64,000 nucleotides of DNA, taken from assembly GCA_014529385.2 (NCBI GenBank), contig CM043963.1, positions 97,684,412 through 97,748,411 on the forward strand, read 5' to 3'. The notes under the pieces are model-generated. The model did not search any database. It was not told the DNA's origin and saw nothing but the letters and a program-made list of their open reading frames with translations. The stretch's first letter is position 1, and every line of letters begins with the position of its first letter. This document shows, in pieces, positions 1-10,199 of this stretch. The translations under genes and the position numbers were made by a program. The stretch is from Adiantum capillus-veneris (Eukaryota; Streptophyta; Polypodiopsida; Polypodiales; Pteridaceae).

Positions 1-1
1 G

Positions 2-2458
2 CAACAAGTCAAAAGACAACTTAGCCAAATTGATTTACAAAATGCACCTACATTTGAAGAATGGCTAAAACAATCACAACTCTCCATGGAACAATACTTG
101 CTTGCATTGCAAGCGACTATCTCAGGCCCCACTATTTTTCTCAGACGCAAACCAACCGATATATTCACAAACAAATTCAACAAATCAATAGCTTTGCTTT
201 GGGATGCAAACAGAGATATACAGCTCATGCTAAACACACATGGAGCAGCAAGCTATTGAACTTCATACATGACAAAAATGGACAACACATTGATAGAAGC
301 AATCAAGACACAAGTCAATGCCTGTGTTACAAACAATGCAACAACGTTAGAGAGACTACCAAAAGTTGGTAGCACAATCCTTAATATACAGCAAATTAGT
401 TCACAACAAGCTGCTTACATCTACCTCTCACTTCCATTGTATAGCTCCTCTAGAGAATTCATGTACGTAAATACTAATCCACCTGAAGAGTGCACTGTAG
501 TCCTAAAAAGAAAGAATGCCTTGCAAAAATTGCACCCTGACACTACAGAAATATTCTCTGCCTCCGTCATTGACAAATATGCCTCCAGACCTCGCTCCTT
601 CTTCACCATGTGATTGGCTCAGTTTGTATCCACAACTGGAAACCCCTCCAGACCTGACAAGCTGTTGCGAAGGGCACGCATCATACGTTACATTAGATAT
701 AGTAAAGCCAAAGACCCTGAAAGCCACTACAGAGAACAATGCCTTCTTCTCTTGCCATGATCTAGACATGAGAATCAGCACCTACGTGAAGGCTTATCTT
801 GGATCGATGTCTACACTTCGAACATCGAGACAGTGAAAAACAATGAATCACAGTTTGTTGTCGAACCAATTTCACTAGACAAATTCGCTACAATCATCAC
901 AACCTCACGTAGCACAAACAATCCAAGTTCCTTAAACAATTCCGACAATGTCAACGTGATGATCAGCACCCCATCAAAGCAACCGACCAAGAAACCATTT
1001 GCCTTACATTTTTCCAAACACATTGGCATGACCAATGAGGATTTCCACACGTCAATAAAGAAAGTAAACCCACAACAACGACTTATACTCGACGACATCA
1101 TGCTCAGAAAACGCATAGCACCATGAGAAAAGATACATCTTTTCCTCACAGGTAGAGCAGGCACTGGAAAAACGTTCACGTTGCTCTTGTTGGTTGAAGT
1201 CCTCATTCGATTATACACGCACAAGTCAAGTCACAATGCTGACTTTCCCAAGGCACTACTAATGGCATATACAGGGAAGGCATCGTTCAACATTGGTGGT
1301 ACAACTATACACTCAACTTTATGTTTGCCTTTGATAACTACCGCACACACAAGCCTTGGAGAAGAAAAGCTAGATGCATTGTCCTTACTTTATCACGATT
1401 TGGAGCTTGTAGTGTTCGATGAAGTCTCCTTGATAGGGTCAAGTGTCTTCTCTTTGTCCGACTCATGTCTTCATGCCATCAAGAGAAAACACGACCAGCC
1501 TTTTGGTGGCCTTGACGTCATACTTTGTGTGACCTCTGCCAAGCTAGCCCAGTCAAAGACTCTTGGATATTCACAATCAAGCAACCTCTCGTTGAGGCAG
1601 TCGCACCTTCGTACTCACGTGAACTCCCTAAGTGCTACGAACTAACAACTACCATGAGACAAACCGATCAACAGTTTATAGAGGTGCTCAATCGAATGAG
1701 AATTGGTTCACACACTAGCAACGATATTGCATACATTAACAACTCCTTCCACAGGGAGTTGCCTGCTGACATAACCATATCGCACCTATTCTACTATAAC
1801 AAAGCGAAGGACGAGCACAACGAAAAGGCCTTCGCACAGTTGCCCGGTGAGCCACACATATCCAAAGCAATTGACAAGCATGCCAATACTTGCAGCAAAA
1901 CAATAGCAATACCATTGGATGCCAAGCAAACTGCGGGGCTCCAAGCAACATTGTGCTTGAAGCGAGGCTTGGTGGTCAAGTTATGTGCCGGAAATCTAGA
2001 CATTGTCGATGGTCTTGTCAATGGTGTAGAAGGCGTTTACAAGCTCTGCACTACAGTCTTTGAACAACATGTCTCTAGATTCATTTCACCAATCCCAATA
2101 TAGGGCAAAAACAAAGAATGAACACGCCCACCTCCACACACCACTCACATCGGCTGGCTGGACACCAATTCTTCACATTGCACGTGAATTCCAAATTGGC
2201 AAAAACCACCTCAATACCCTCACACGCAAGCAATTCCCGATTCAGCGTGCTGTGGCACGCACAATTCATCGATCACAAGGGCTTACACTCAACACATTGG
2301 CTTTCAGCCACAGAGGAATTAGATCTCATGGACTCACCTACACTGCTCTCACACGCATTTGTGACATTACAAATCTGTATTTGATACACAACCTGCTCCC
2401 CAACGACGTTCGTGTCGACCCAAGTGTCCTTGAAGAGCTCCATAGATTGAGAACATAA
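2..2458 (+). pseudogene. Helitron Rep/helicase, C-terminal linker and Pif1-like SF1B helicase (broken)
   Basis: This would be the 5'-3' DNA helicase that unwinds the element during rolling-circle transposition. Frame 2 is open from the window edge except for UGA codons at 257, 611, 758 and 1124. The linker before the helicase (QQISSQQAAYIYLSLPL, RIIRYIRYSKAKDP) matches the region between Rep and helicase. Walker A (GRAGTGKT) is at 1151-1174 and Walker B (VVFDE) near 1407-1423. A one-base loss near 1527 moves the reading to frame 1 at the GDxxQxxPV-like motif (CDLCQASPVKDSW). TTTMRQTD and LCLKRGLVVKL follow. A second shift near 2090-2150 returns to frame 2 for TIHRSQGLTL and HGLTYTALTR (2266-2350). 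A UAA ends the frame at 2456. Family membership is clear; the start lies outside the window. Confidence 0.85.
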
Positions 2459-3120
2459 GCAACTTATTCTCCCATTCAAAAGCAATTACATCTCCATCAA
2501 GATACACATTACATTGTGCAATCACTAAACGTCATTTCCCTTAGAAAGCATACAGACGATATCATCCATGACACAAGTCTAATGGCCTCCGACGTGCTCT
2601 GCCTCCAAGAGACTCGACTACATGCGACGACCATTCCAGGATTCCAGAGCATATCCTCAACACAACTATGCGGCGTGTCAATTCTCCATAAAAGCAAACT
2701 GATACCCATGTAAACACACATATGCATAAACCACACTCTTGAAATAGTTTGTGCAACTTTCCACTGCACAAACAAGCACGTGGCGAGGTCGTCTCGCTCT
2801 ACAGGGCACCAGCGTCATCGCTCCCAGCGTTCCTAGAGAGCATCTCTAGCCTCCTCGATTCAACGAGCACCATGCGCCCACTGATCATAATGGGAGATTT
2901 CAACATTGACGCACTTGATGAACCCATCACATACAAAACCCTATCCACCCTCATTCACGAGCATGGACTCCATCAATTGATACACCATCCAGCCACAACA
3001 CACAGCTCTACCCTCGACCACATACAAATTAGCACTAATCTGTCACAAACCATGTCTGGCACCAACTACAACTATTGGTCCGACCACTCAGCCACATACC
3101 TCCTCATCGCAAAAGGCTAG
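2459..3120 (+). pseudogene. EEP (exonuclease-endonuclease-phosphatase) domain of the Helitron-like element
   Basis: The frame continues from the helicase in the same phase after the UAA at 2456, so it was probably part of one polyprotein. Motifs of the AP-endonuclease-like fold are visible: NVISLRKH near 2527, DVLCLQETRL (metal-binding Glu) near 2590-2620, VVSLYRAP near 2788, IIMGDFNID (Asp/Asn of the active site) near 2886-2912, and SDHSA (catalytic Asp-His) near 3079-3093. A UAA at 2711 and a one-base shift near 2770-2785 break it. In Helentrons this domain lies C-terminal to the helicase and is thought to act in DNA cleavage. A LINE endonuclease is less likely because a helicase rather than a reverse transcriptase is attached. 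Confidence 0.8.
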
Positions 3121-3159
3121 CCTTCCCTTGTCTTCTGTAGGCCACCGTGAGTTCTCACC

Positions 3160-3345
3160 TTGTTTTGGTGCTTTATAGTTTGTGTGTGCATGTGCACATG
3201 TGCACACATGCATGCACTTGCATGTGGATGTGAGTGTGGGTTTCCTTGTGGTGAGTGTGTCAAGTGGGCTTGCATGTGGATGTGTGTGTGGGTTTCCTTT
3301 TGATGATATTGTGTGTACATTGTTGTGTGTGTAGGCAACAAGAAA
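3160..3345 (+). repeat. TG-rich region with a 50-bp tandem duplication
   Basis: The stretch is dominated by TG and CATG words. The segment beginning CTTGCATGTGGATGTG occurs at 3218 and again at 3268, giving a tandem unit of about 50 bp. It follows the EEP remnant and may include the decayed 3' end of that element. No terminal hairpin could be assigned. Confidence 0.6.
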
Positions 3346-4969
3346 TAGCAAAATTAGATAAATTGGTTTTTTTTATTGGGCCATACTCACAATTTTGCAT
3401 GAAGATGTTATATCATCCTTGCAAATAATGTACAATGAACCTCAACACTACTTGTGTTTTGAGGGGACAACACTTCCAAAGAGGGGCTGGTGGCTTCAAA
3501 AACAGAAGAGTTACTAAGATAGTTACCCAAGAAGGCTTTAATAACTTGATTCCAATCTTCAAAGCTCTTGTGTTTTCTAATGGAGATGATCACTTACCTG
3601 CTTTTTTGTACAGTCTCTTTGACGCTGGCCGTCGAGAAACATTTTTCAAAAATGTGATGGCTCCTTGCCTTCCAAACTTGAAACTTAAATGAAACCCAAG
3701 AATTGTAGGCAAATAATCAATGCAAGTGTATTCACTATCTCCCTACTCCCTCTACTTTCTCACGTTTCATTTAGCAAAATCTCATGAAATTCCCTCCGTT
3801 CTCAGTATTCCATTAGAAAACGTGATCACAAGCTTGAACAGATCATGATGGTCGATCTGGAGTAGTATCCTCAAATGATACTATCTTCCACCATGGGTTA
3901 GCTAGTAGTGCGAGTCAAGTGCACTGCTACCTTGTCTTATTTCCTTGCTTTTTTTTAAAAGCGTCATGCCGTGTGTCCAACCACTTGCCTTGACCCCAAT
4001 GACCTGGGTCTTGCATCGCTTATCCTCCTACCATGCACCCACACAGCTGGCGTTGTGCAGAACATCGACTGCTCACATCCTCTTCTGCCCGCACTTGCCT
4101 TGCTCTCGGCCACATGGAGATCACTTATTTTCTTCACCAATTCACACTTCCTTTTCCCCTCTTCCATCCACGAGATAGAATCACACGATATTTTGGTTAA
4201 TGAAACCAGAAAAAACTTTTGTTCAACCTACTCACTAATCCGATTCTAGCCAAGGTGATACAAGTGGTAGAAGGTGCAATATGTAAAGCAATTGCCCATA
4301 TTGGTACCTATTACAACCACAAACAAAACATAGGATTAGTTTTATAAGTGGAAGGCAGGTGTCATGATACAAGCATAGTTGTTATCCATGTCAACCTCAC
4401 AAGTTGGCACTAAGAAGGCACGTGACCATTCATGGTAGATTGGTTGTACCAAGTGTAATATGGGCCAATAAGTGTAGCATGCATTATTGTTGTTTCCTTT
4501 TGTTCACAATCCTCACTCCTGCGAGAGTGGGTACAAGAACACCAAACCGTGTCCAAAGTGACAAAACATGTCAAAGTGAGAGTAAGCACTTGATCACTGT
4601 CAAAGTGGGAATATATCGACCACTGTAGAAGATGGCATAACACTGCAAACTTTTATGGCGAGAAGAGGTGGAAAACGAACAGAATTTCCTTTGTAAAATG
4701 AGTCAAAACTCAACGCAGACTTCAAGCCAAAAAACTGCAGATAACTGTTAGAGTGGGAGTCAACTTGACCACTAAACCATCAGAGAGCAAACTGTGAATA
4801 CGTGCAAACCATGGCGAGAATCTGGGAAAAATCCGAAAGAGTTTCTCCTGGACACTGATTAAAAACTCAAAAAATCTCACCAAATCGCATGAAAACTAGA
4901 CACACAGTGTCTCAGTAAACAGATCCACAAATGGTCTACATACACTGCCAAAAGCCTGGCAAACTAGCT
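3346..4969. other. No recognisable gene
   Basis: There is no domain I recognise. One open frame on the plus strand (3435-3692, 85 codons) has no family motif and may be chance. At 4560-4940 there are repeated phrases (GTCAAAGTGAGAGT / GTCAAAGTGGGA / GTTAGAGTGGGAGT, and two GCAAAC...ATGGCGAGA blocks) that look like degenerate LTR or leader sequence. Confidence 0.4.
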
Positions 4970-5382
4970 TTGATCAAGGACAAGGATCCAGAAGTAAGTT
5001 GGTGTGTGCACTAGTGGAAAAGCTAGGTATTCAAAATCGGTTTTCATCTCCATATCATCCACAATGTAATGGTTTGGTGGAAAGTGCCAATGGACAGATA
5101 GTCAAGATGCTTACTAAGTACATCTACAAGCAGGTTGAAGAGTGGGAGTCTAACCTTGACAAATGTTTGTGGGCTTACAGGACTTCTTACAAAGTGGCTA
5201 CCAACTTTACTCCTTATGAGTTGGTTTATGGCAAGGAAGCAGTATTGCCCGTGCATGTGCAGTTAGAAGCGCTCAAAGGTTTGTGGCGGGTTGATAAAGC
5301 TCATCAAGATGTTTTGCAGGATAAGATTACAAGTCTTGAAGCTTTGAAGATGGATCTAAAGTGGCAAAGGACTTCTACGTGA
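4970..5382 (+). pseudogene. Ty3/gypsy integrase, C-terminal half only
   Basis: This fragment holds the second part of the integrase catalytic core. It opens at the second catalytic Asp (DQG) and continues through VCALVEKLGIQ and PYHPQCNGLVESANG, which carries the catalytic Glu, to WAYRTSYKVATNFTPYELVYG. The zinc-binding domain and the first Asp are absent. The missing half is on the opposite strand at 6671-7475 and ends at LISSD, so the two pieces meet at almost the same codon. A second copy of the same sequence lies at 21180-21600. The reading ends at a UGA at 5380 and passes directly into an LTR. The protein would insert retrotransposon DNA, but this fragment cannot be functional. Confidence 0.85.
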
Positions 5383-5383
5383 A

Positions 5384-5581
5384 TGTTGGGCACTTCGCCT
5401 TTGCCCGCGCGGACGTCCAGTGTCCGACCTCCCGTCCACGTGTGTACATACCCTTATTCTTCATTACATATGAGAATAAGGAGCTCCTCATATTAAGTCT
5501 TGCGAAGCTGCTCCACCCACACCAGATTGTGCTCTTCTCCCTTTCTCGCACGCACGCATCCGTGCACACGCGCACTCATCA
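5384..5581 (+). repeat. LTR (about 198 bp) fused to the integrase fragment, copy 1
   Basis: It begins TGTTGGG and ends CATCA, immediately followed by an initiator-Met-type primer site, as expected for a 5' LTR. The same sequence recurs at 21629-21832 in the same context. It contains an imperfect palindrome around TTATTCTTCATTACATATGAGAATAA (about 5454-5480). The gypsy elements nearby have a different primer site, so this LTR probably came from another element. Confidence 0.65.
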
Positions 5582-5595
5582 ATTGGTATCATAGC
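5582..5595 (+). other. Primer binding site, initiator tRNA-Met type (one mismatch)
   Basis: ATTGGTATCATAGC directly follows the LTR end. The usual plant site is TGGTATCAGAGC, and the copy at 21833 matches it exactly. Here the G of CAGAGC is T. Confidence 0.7.
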
Positions 5596-6670
5596 TACGG
5601 CTAGGCGGCGACTGCGATCTCTCGGTGTCGATGGAGTTCGATGCTTGGCGGCGTCAATCGGAGGCGGTTCGACACGGATTTAGAAAGTAGATCTCAGAGA
5701 TCAAGGTAACAGGAGCTTACACTCCACCAGGCAAAAGGGGAGAGAGAGATCAAGTTTTTTGTGAGCTACGGACACTGAGAAGCAGGTCGCTTAGGTTTGG
5801 CAGCTTGATAGCTGTTCAGTATTTTGGCCATAACTTGAGCTAAGAAGCTCCGATTTCAAAACTTTTTTATTCAAAATGTAGATCCCTTCAAGATCTACAA
5901 CTTTGTAGAAAAAATTGTTTTCTGATTCGGAGTGAAGGTGGGTCGAAAATCCAAAACACAGAGACTGTGTTTTTCAAGACAGTTTGGTGTACAACTGCTT
6001 GGAGAGTGAAATGAGATTGAGAGAAAACGAATTATGTGAGAACACACTCGCTATGTGCGGGTGAGTAAGCACGGTGTTATCCAAAATCGGTCTTCTAGCA
6101 TCGTCTACCGCCTCGAGCATTGACCGCTTTGCTTGGTGCATCGGTTTCGACACCGATTTGCAGCTATTTGACTAGCGCTTTCGCTCGGCGGTGGAAGCTG
6201 ACATCGAGTGTTTTCTCGACTTCGAGCACAAGCAACCATAGCATTGGCACTTCCGCATGGCGGTGGAAGACGGCTTCGACGGCCATCCCCGGCTTTAAGA
6301 CCCTTACGGTCATCTCCAGTTTTGGCTCGGATGGCACATACCGACACATATGGCTCTGACGGACCATTCCAGAGCAAGTTTCTTCCTTTCGCGCACATAG
6401 CTCTTGGAAAGAATTTTCGATCAACGTGTTTATCGATCGATGAGGTAGTATTTGTCAGTTTCTCAGCGGTTTTGCTCAGAGGTTGTAGTGCAGCTTGTAT
6501 GAAGCATTAGAGAGCAGTTTTTTGCACAGTTTGTTGCAATTTCATGCTATGTATGCATATGTGGATATAGCTTGAGCTAGTATATAGCTTGAGCTAGTAT
6601 ATAGCTCGTAGGTACCAGATTTACAAGTTTACAAGTATTTTTGGACAGGTACACATCCATAGAGCCACTC
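5596..6670 (+). other. Retroelement leader-like sequence after the primer site
   Basis: The first 330 bp are shared with 21847-22112, including CACTCCACCAGGCAAAAGGG and GGCCATAACTTGAGC, a phrase typical of plant LTR-element leaders. No gag is recognisable. At 6567-6610 the phrase AGCTTGAGCTAGTATAT is tandemly repeated. The segment ends at the strand switch with the minus-strand gypsy element. Confidence 0.5.
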
Positions 6671-7510
6671 GGTCAGAGGAGATGAGCACCCAAGGCACCC
6701 TAAAACGACAACATATGCAATCAAAAACAAACTGAGCAACAGTATGAGCATTTACCTCTTTTACCGCTTTAGCCTCAACCCACCTGGTGAGATAGTCAAT
6801 GGCCACCACAATATACTTTTTACTGCTGTCTGACTTGGGCAATGGACCAATAGCATCCAAACCCCACTTTTCAAAGGCATCCTGTGCTATGATAGCCCCT
6901 TGCTGCTCGGCTACCAATCTTCCTTCACCCATTACTTGGCACTGATGGCATGTCTTGCACCAATAGTGCACATCCCTCACAACAGAAGGCCACCAAAACC
7001 CGCTTCTTAAAATACTAAACAAGTCTTGATCCTTACCTTGATGTCCGCTCTCCTCGTGGCACTGCTCCAATACCATACCAATTTCCTCTTTGTAAAGGAC
7101 TCGGCGCAACACTCCATCTTGACCATGCGTCATTAGATATTCTCCTACTAGAGTTAACTTTCGAGCTCTCTGAACAATCCTCCTCTTTTGTAGCTTTGAC
7201 AGCCCTTCAGAACATTGACCTGTGCTCAAGAAATCATCAATGTCTTTTAAAGTCTCCCTACCTGTATAAGTAGGTGGTGCCACATACAAACTCGACACAT
7301 GAGTTTGAACTCGACTGCTAGCCAATCGATCTACCTCCTGGTTTTGTTCCCTTCTAACATGTTTGAATTGCACCTCTTCAAAAAACTTCAACAGCTTCTT
7401 TATAGAAAAAAACCAATTCTTGAGGGAGAGAATCCCTTGCTTGATAGCCAACAGAGGATTGCCTTTTACTACCAACCTTGATATGCCAAACTCAATACAC
7501 TACTTTAGGC
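6671..7510 (-). pseudogene. Second RNase H (C-terminal part), integrase zinc finger and first half of catalytic core
   Basis: A 284-codon frame starting near 7475 begins in the RVT_3-type RNase H (VVKGNPLLAIKQG, VRREQNQEVDRLAS with its final Asp). The integrase HHCC finger follows (CHEESGHQGK and WCKTCHQC), then the core (WGLDAIGPLPK with the first Asp, IVVAIDYLTRWVEA, VLISSD with the second). After that Asp the sequence leaves the family and reads unrelated DNA to a stop at 6621. The transposon origin is certain. The truncation coincides with the start of the inverted fragment at 4970. Confidence 0.85.
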
Positions 7511-8010
7511 TCAAATGTAAAGTAATATACTTTGCCTCATTGTTGCTTGCACCTCTTCCAAGTCGTAAGCTTTTGAGAAAATGACTTTGCTATGTGGATC
7601 TTGGATGACCACACCTCCACCTGCTGTTTGTGTTACCCTTCTGTAAGTGCCATCAAACCACATAGTGAAGGCCCCTACCAGATCTGGTTCCTCTTTATCC
7701 TCCTCTCGCACCACCCTTGGATAAACTGGTAACTTGACTTCTTCGTTGACTAGGATATCCACCAAATGAGACCAACTCGTGTAATCTACCTTGAACTTGA
7801 ACTCAAACTCGTGGAGCTCTATCACCCACTTCAGGATCCGCTTTCTTGGCTTCAAGTGTAGCATCACTTCAGGAAAAAGATTATTAGTCGTCAACACATA
7901 AAATTTACGAATGATTAAATACACTTTGAACTTCCTGCAGGCAAAGACTAAAGCCATCATCCACTACTCCGCTTCCGTATAGGTAGCCTCTCTCGGACTT
8001 TTTCCCCTAC
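7511..8010 (-). pseudogene. Gypsy RNase H and N-terminal part of the second RNase H
   Basis: The minus frame shows the end of the retroviral-type RNase H: YTEAE, then an in-frame UAG, then WMMALVFACRKFKVYL, and LKPRKRILKWVIELHEF. A spacer follows, then the start of the RVT_3-type domain (FDGTYRR, AGGGVVIQD, VIFSKAYDLEE). It shifts frame near 7480-7515 before joining the next piece. The enzyme would remove RNA template and primers during reverse transcription. Confidence 0.75.
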
Positions 8011-8145
8011 TCTCAAAGTAAACAGGCTTGTAACTTCTCCCCACCTTCTGTAACAGTACCGGCTCCAATGGCCAACATACGTACCGTCATAGCAATATAA
8101 AAGTCATCCTCTTGGTTGGTGTAGGTAGTAGACATAAAATACCCT

Positions 8146-8930
8146 TCACTTTGTCAAACGCTTCTTGAGCTTCATCATCCCATTGAAATCCGTGCACTTG
8201 CTGAGCCCCCTTCTGAAGAGGATAAACATTTTGGGACAACATCCAAAAGAAACGTGACATATATTTAACTTATGCACGAACGATGCCAACCTTGTTGCTC
8301 TGGTGGGAGGCTCCATGAGAACCAAAGCCTTCACTTTCTCTGGATCAACTTCTATACCATTTTGTGTGACCACATGGCCCAACAGCTGAGCGCGCGGTTG
8401 TGCCAACTTGCACTTCTTTGGGTTCAACTACCCTCCTTCCTTATCTAGCCTTTGAAAGCATAGCTTCAACTTGGACAGGTGTCCGGCCTTGGAACTATAA
8501 CAACCAATAACATCCATAAAAACCCTGATGAACTTACCCAAGTATGGTCCAAACACTTTGTTCATCTAGTCTTGAAATGTAGCATACGCATTCACCAATC
8601 CAAAAGGCATACTGTGGTAGGCAAAGCACCCCCATGGAGAGCTGAAGGTGGTCTTAAACTGAGCCTCCAAAGCAATATCAATATGAAAATACCCTGAAAA
8701 GCCATCCATGATAGAATAACACTCGTGGCCTGCAACCTGGTTTAGAATCTAGTCTTAAAATGGCAAGGTGTAGTGACTCCGCTTGGTTGCAACATTCAAG
8801 GGCTTATAGTCTACACATACCCACCACTTCCCGTTCTTCTTTGGAGCAATGACAACAGGTGAAACCCACTCAGACTCTTTCACTGGATAAATAATACTTG
8901 CCTCAAGCAACTTATTGATCTCTTGTCATA
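8146..8930 (-). pseudogene. Gypsy reverse transcriptase (catalytic motif altered)
   Basis: Reading leftward, RT motifs appear in order: EINKLLEASIIYPVK, SEWVSPVVIAPKKNGKW, SIMDGFSGYFHI (motif A Asp present), MPFGLVNAYATFQD (motif B), then FMDVIG at about 8498-8515 where the family has FMDD. The second catalytic Asp is therefore Val here, while the related fragment at 62500 keeps FMDD. LAQPRAQLLGHVV and VDPEKVKALV of the thumb/connection follow. Several in-frame UAG/UAA codons, for example two in the motif A approach, confirm decay. Confidence 0.8.
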
Positions 8931-9768
8931 AAGCCTCCTTTTGATTATCTCCCAACCTCCTTAGCTTATGCGCTTTTGGCCTGTACCGGTCTTTAAGTAG
9001 GATCCGTTGCTCTACTCCTCTAGCTCCTCTCACAACTTTATACTCAGTCGCAAATAAATTGGGATAAGATGCACATAGATCCATATAACCTTCCTTCTCT
9101 TGCTTGGTTAAATTTTCACCTAGCATATCTTCCACCTCTTTAATCTTTAGACTACAAACCGGAGCTTGCATACCTTTACTTGAACTGGCGAAATCTATAG
9201 TGACCCGGAGAAAATCTGTATCCAGCTTCAATAAGTCTTCATCACTCTCTTCCTCTTCGACACTGGTGGACCCTTCCTCATAAGTCAACTTAGTTTCATA
9301 TTCGTAACTGGTGCTAGAATCCCTGTTATCACCCCTGTCTCCTGGATGAAAGAGGCTCTCCCTGGTCTTCAAGTCAAGCACGATCTGCCTTCCATTCTCT
9401 CGATCTGGCAGGGTAAATACCCCCTTCTCCCAATCTTGTTTGGCCCCAATTTCCAACAACCATGGCCTCCCTAATATCATTGGATAAGAATTTTTACATG
9501 CCTTCATGACAAGGAAATCATTTAAGCATTCAATTCCCATGACCTTTACCTTCACATTCTACGCCACTCCCAAACATCGAGCTTTGGCATGGTTAGCCAT
9601 TCTCATTTGCACATTGAACCTGACAACTTTAATACCAATATCCCTCATGGCAGACTCGGTGATCACATAGTCCTGGGCACCACCATCAATATATGCTTGC
9701 ACATGATTCTTCTTTTCAAGCAAAACTTCCACCACTAGAAGCACATCGGTTGGACTCCCCACCCTCAA
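8926..9768 (-). pseudogene. Gypsy aspartic protease and protease-RT linker
   Basis: Two abutting pieces in one frame, separated by a UAG near 9556-9560, make the protease. The active-site segment is AYIDGGAQDYVIT (about residues 25-37 of the upstream piece), a DGGA variant of the usual D(T/S)GA that is also seen in the element at 36.5 kb. The flap and C-terminal part read SYPMILGRPWLLEIGA. An acidic linker follows (YEEGSTSVEEEESDED), then the lead-in to RT (LTKQEKEGYMDLCASYPNLFA, KAHKLRRLG). The protease would mature the Gag-Pol polyprotein. Confidence 0.8.
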
Positions 9769-9777
9769 GGATAGATT

Positions 9778-10146
9778 CTATATAGCATGCACATCTCCTC
9801 TTACTCGGGGAAGTCTCGTGCTGACACTGGTTGACCACCGCCTCCTTAATTTAGGGTTTAATGCAAGCAGCTGCCCAAAAGTGATGTTAGCTTTTTGATT
9901 TTGAACATCTCTTACAAGGTCATATTCAAGATTACCACATGCAAAATGAAAACCCTTCTGTGTAATCTCCCATCTTCGTCTTCTCTTGCTTGGCTCTATC
10001 TGCTCTCGACCTTCGTTCACCTTCTCTTTACCCTTCCTTACTCTAATTTCCCATTCCGTCTCACTCTCTCTTTCACCTCTTGGTCTTTTGTTGGCCATAA
10101 TATCAACCTCCTGCTTATCAACACCAATAATATTAACCCTTTGCAC
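9778..10146 (-). pseudogene. Gag-protease linker of the Tat-like element
   Basis: A 122-codon frame, in phase with the protease piece, is rich in Arg, Lys and Glu (MANKRPRGERESETEWEIRV, KGKEKVNEGREQ). It ends in TFGQLLALNPKLRRRW, a phrase that precedes the protease in related plant elements. It lies between the zinc knuckle and the protease and has no catalytic motif. Confidence 0.6.
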
Positions 10147-10199
10147 TTCATCATTACCTGACGGAGCTGGTTGTACTTGGTTATGACTGTTTGTTGCTC

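Larger units (their letters stand above)
1..3120 (+). mobile_element. Helitron2/Helentron-like element, 3' portion (decayed)
   Basis: The region reads as the C-terminal part of a Helitron Rep/helicase polyprotein followed, in the same direction, by an EEP-type endonuclease. Helitrons are rolling-circle transposons. Helicase-plus-endonuclease coding is characteristic of the Helentron/Helitron2 branch, whereas typical plant Helitrons carry RPA-like genes instead. The Rep (HUH) domain would lie to the left, outside the window. Four in-frame UGA codons, a UAA and at least three frameshifts show the copy is dead. I could not identify the 3' terminus; TG-rich DNA follows. Confidence 0.8.

Noticed and set aside
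3435-3692. 85-codon plus-strand frame after the Helitron-like remnant
   Set aside because: No recognisable motif; length is within chance expectation for this much DNA.
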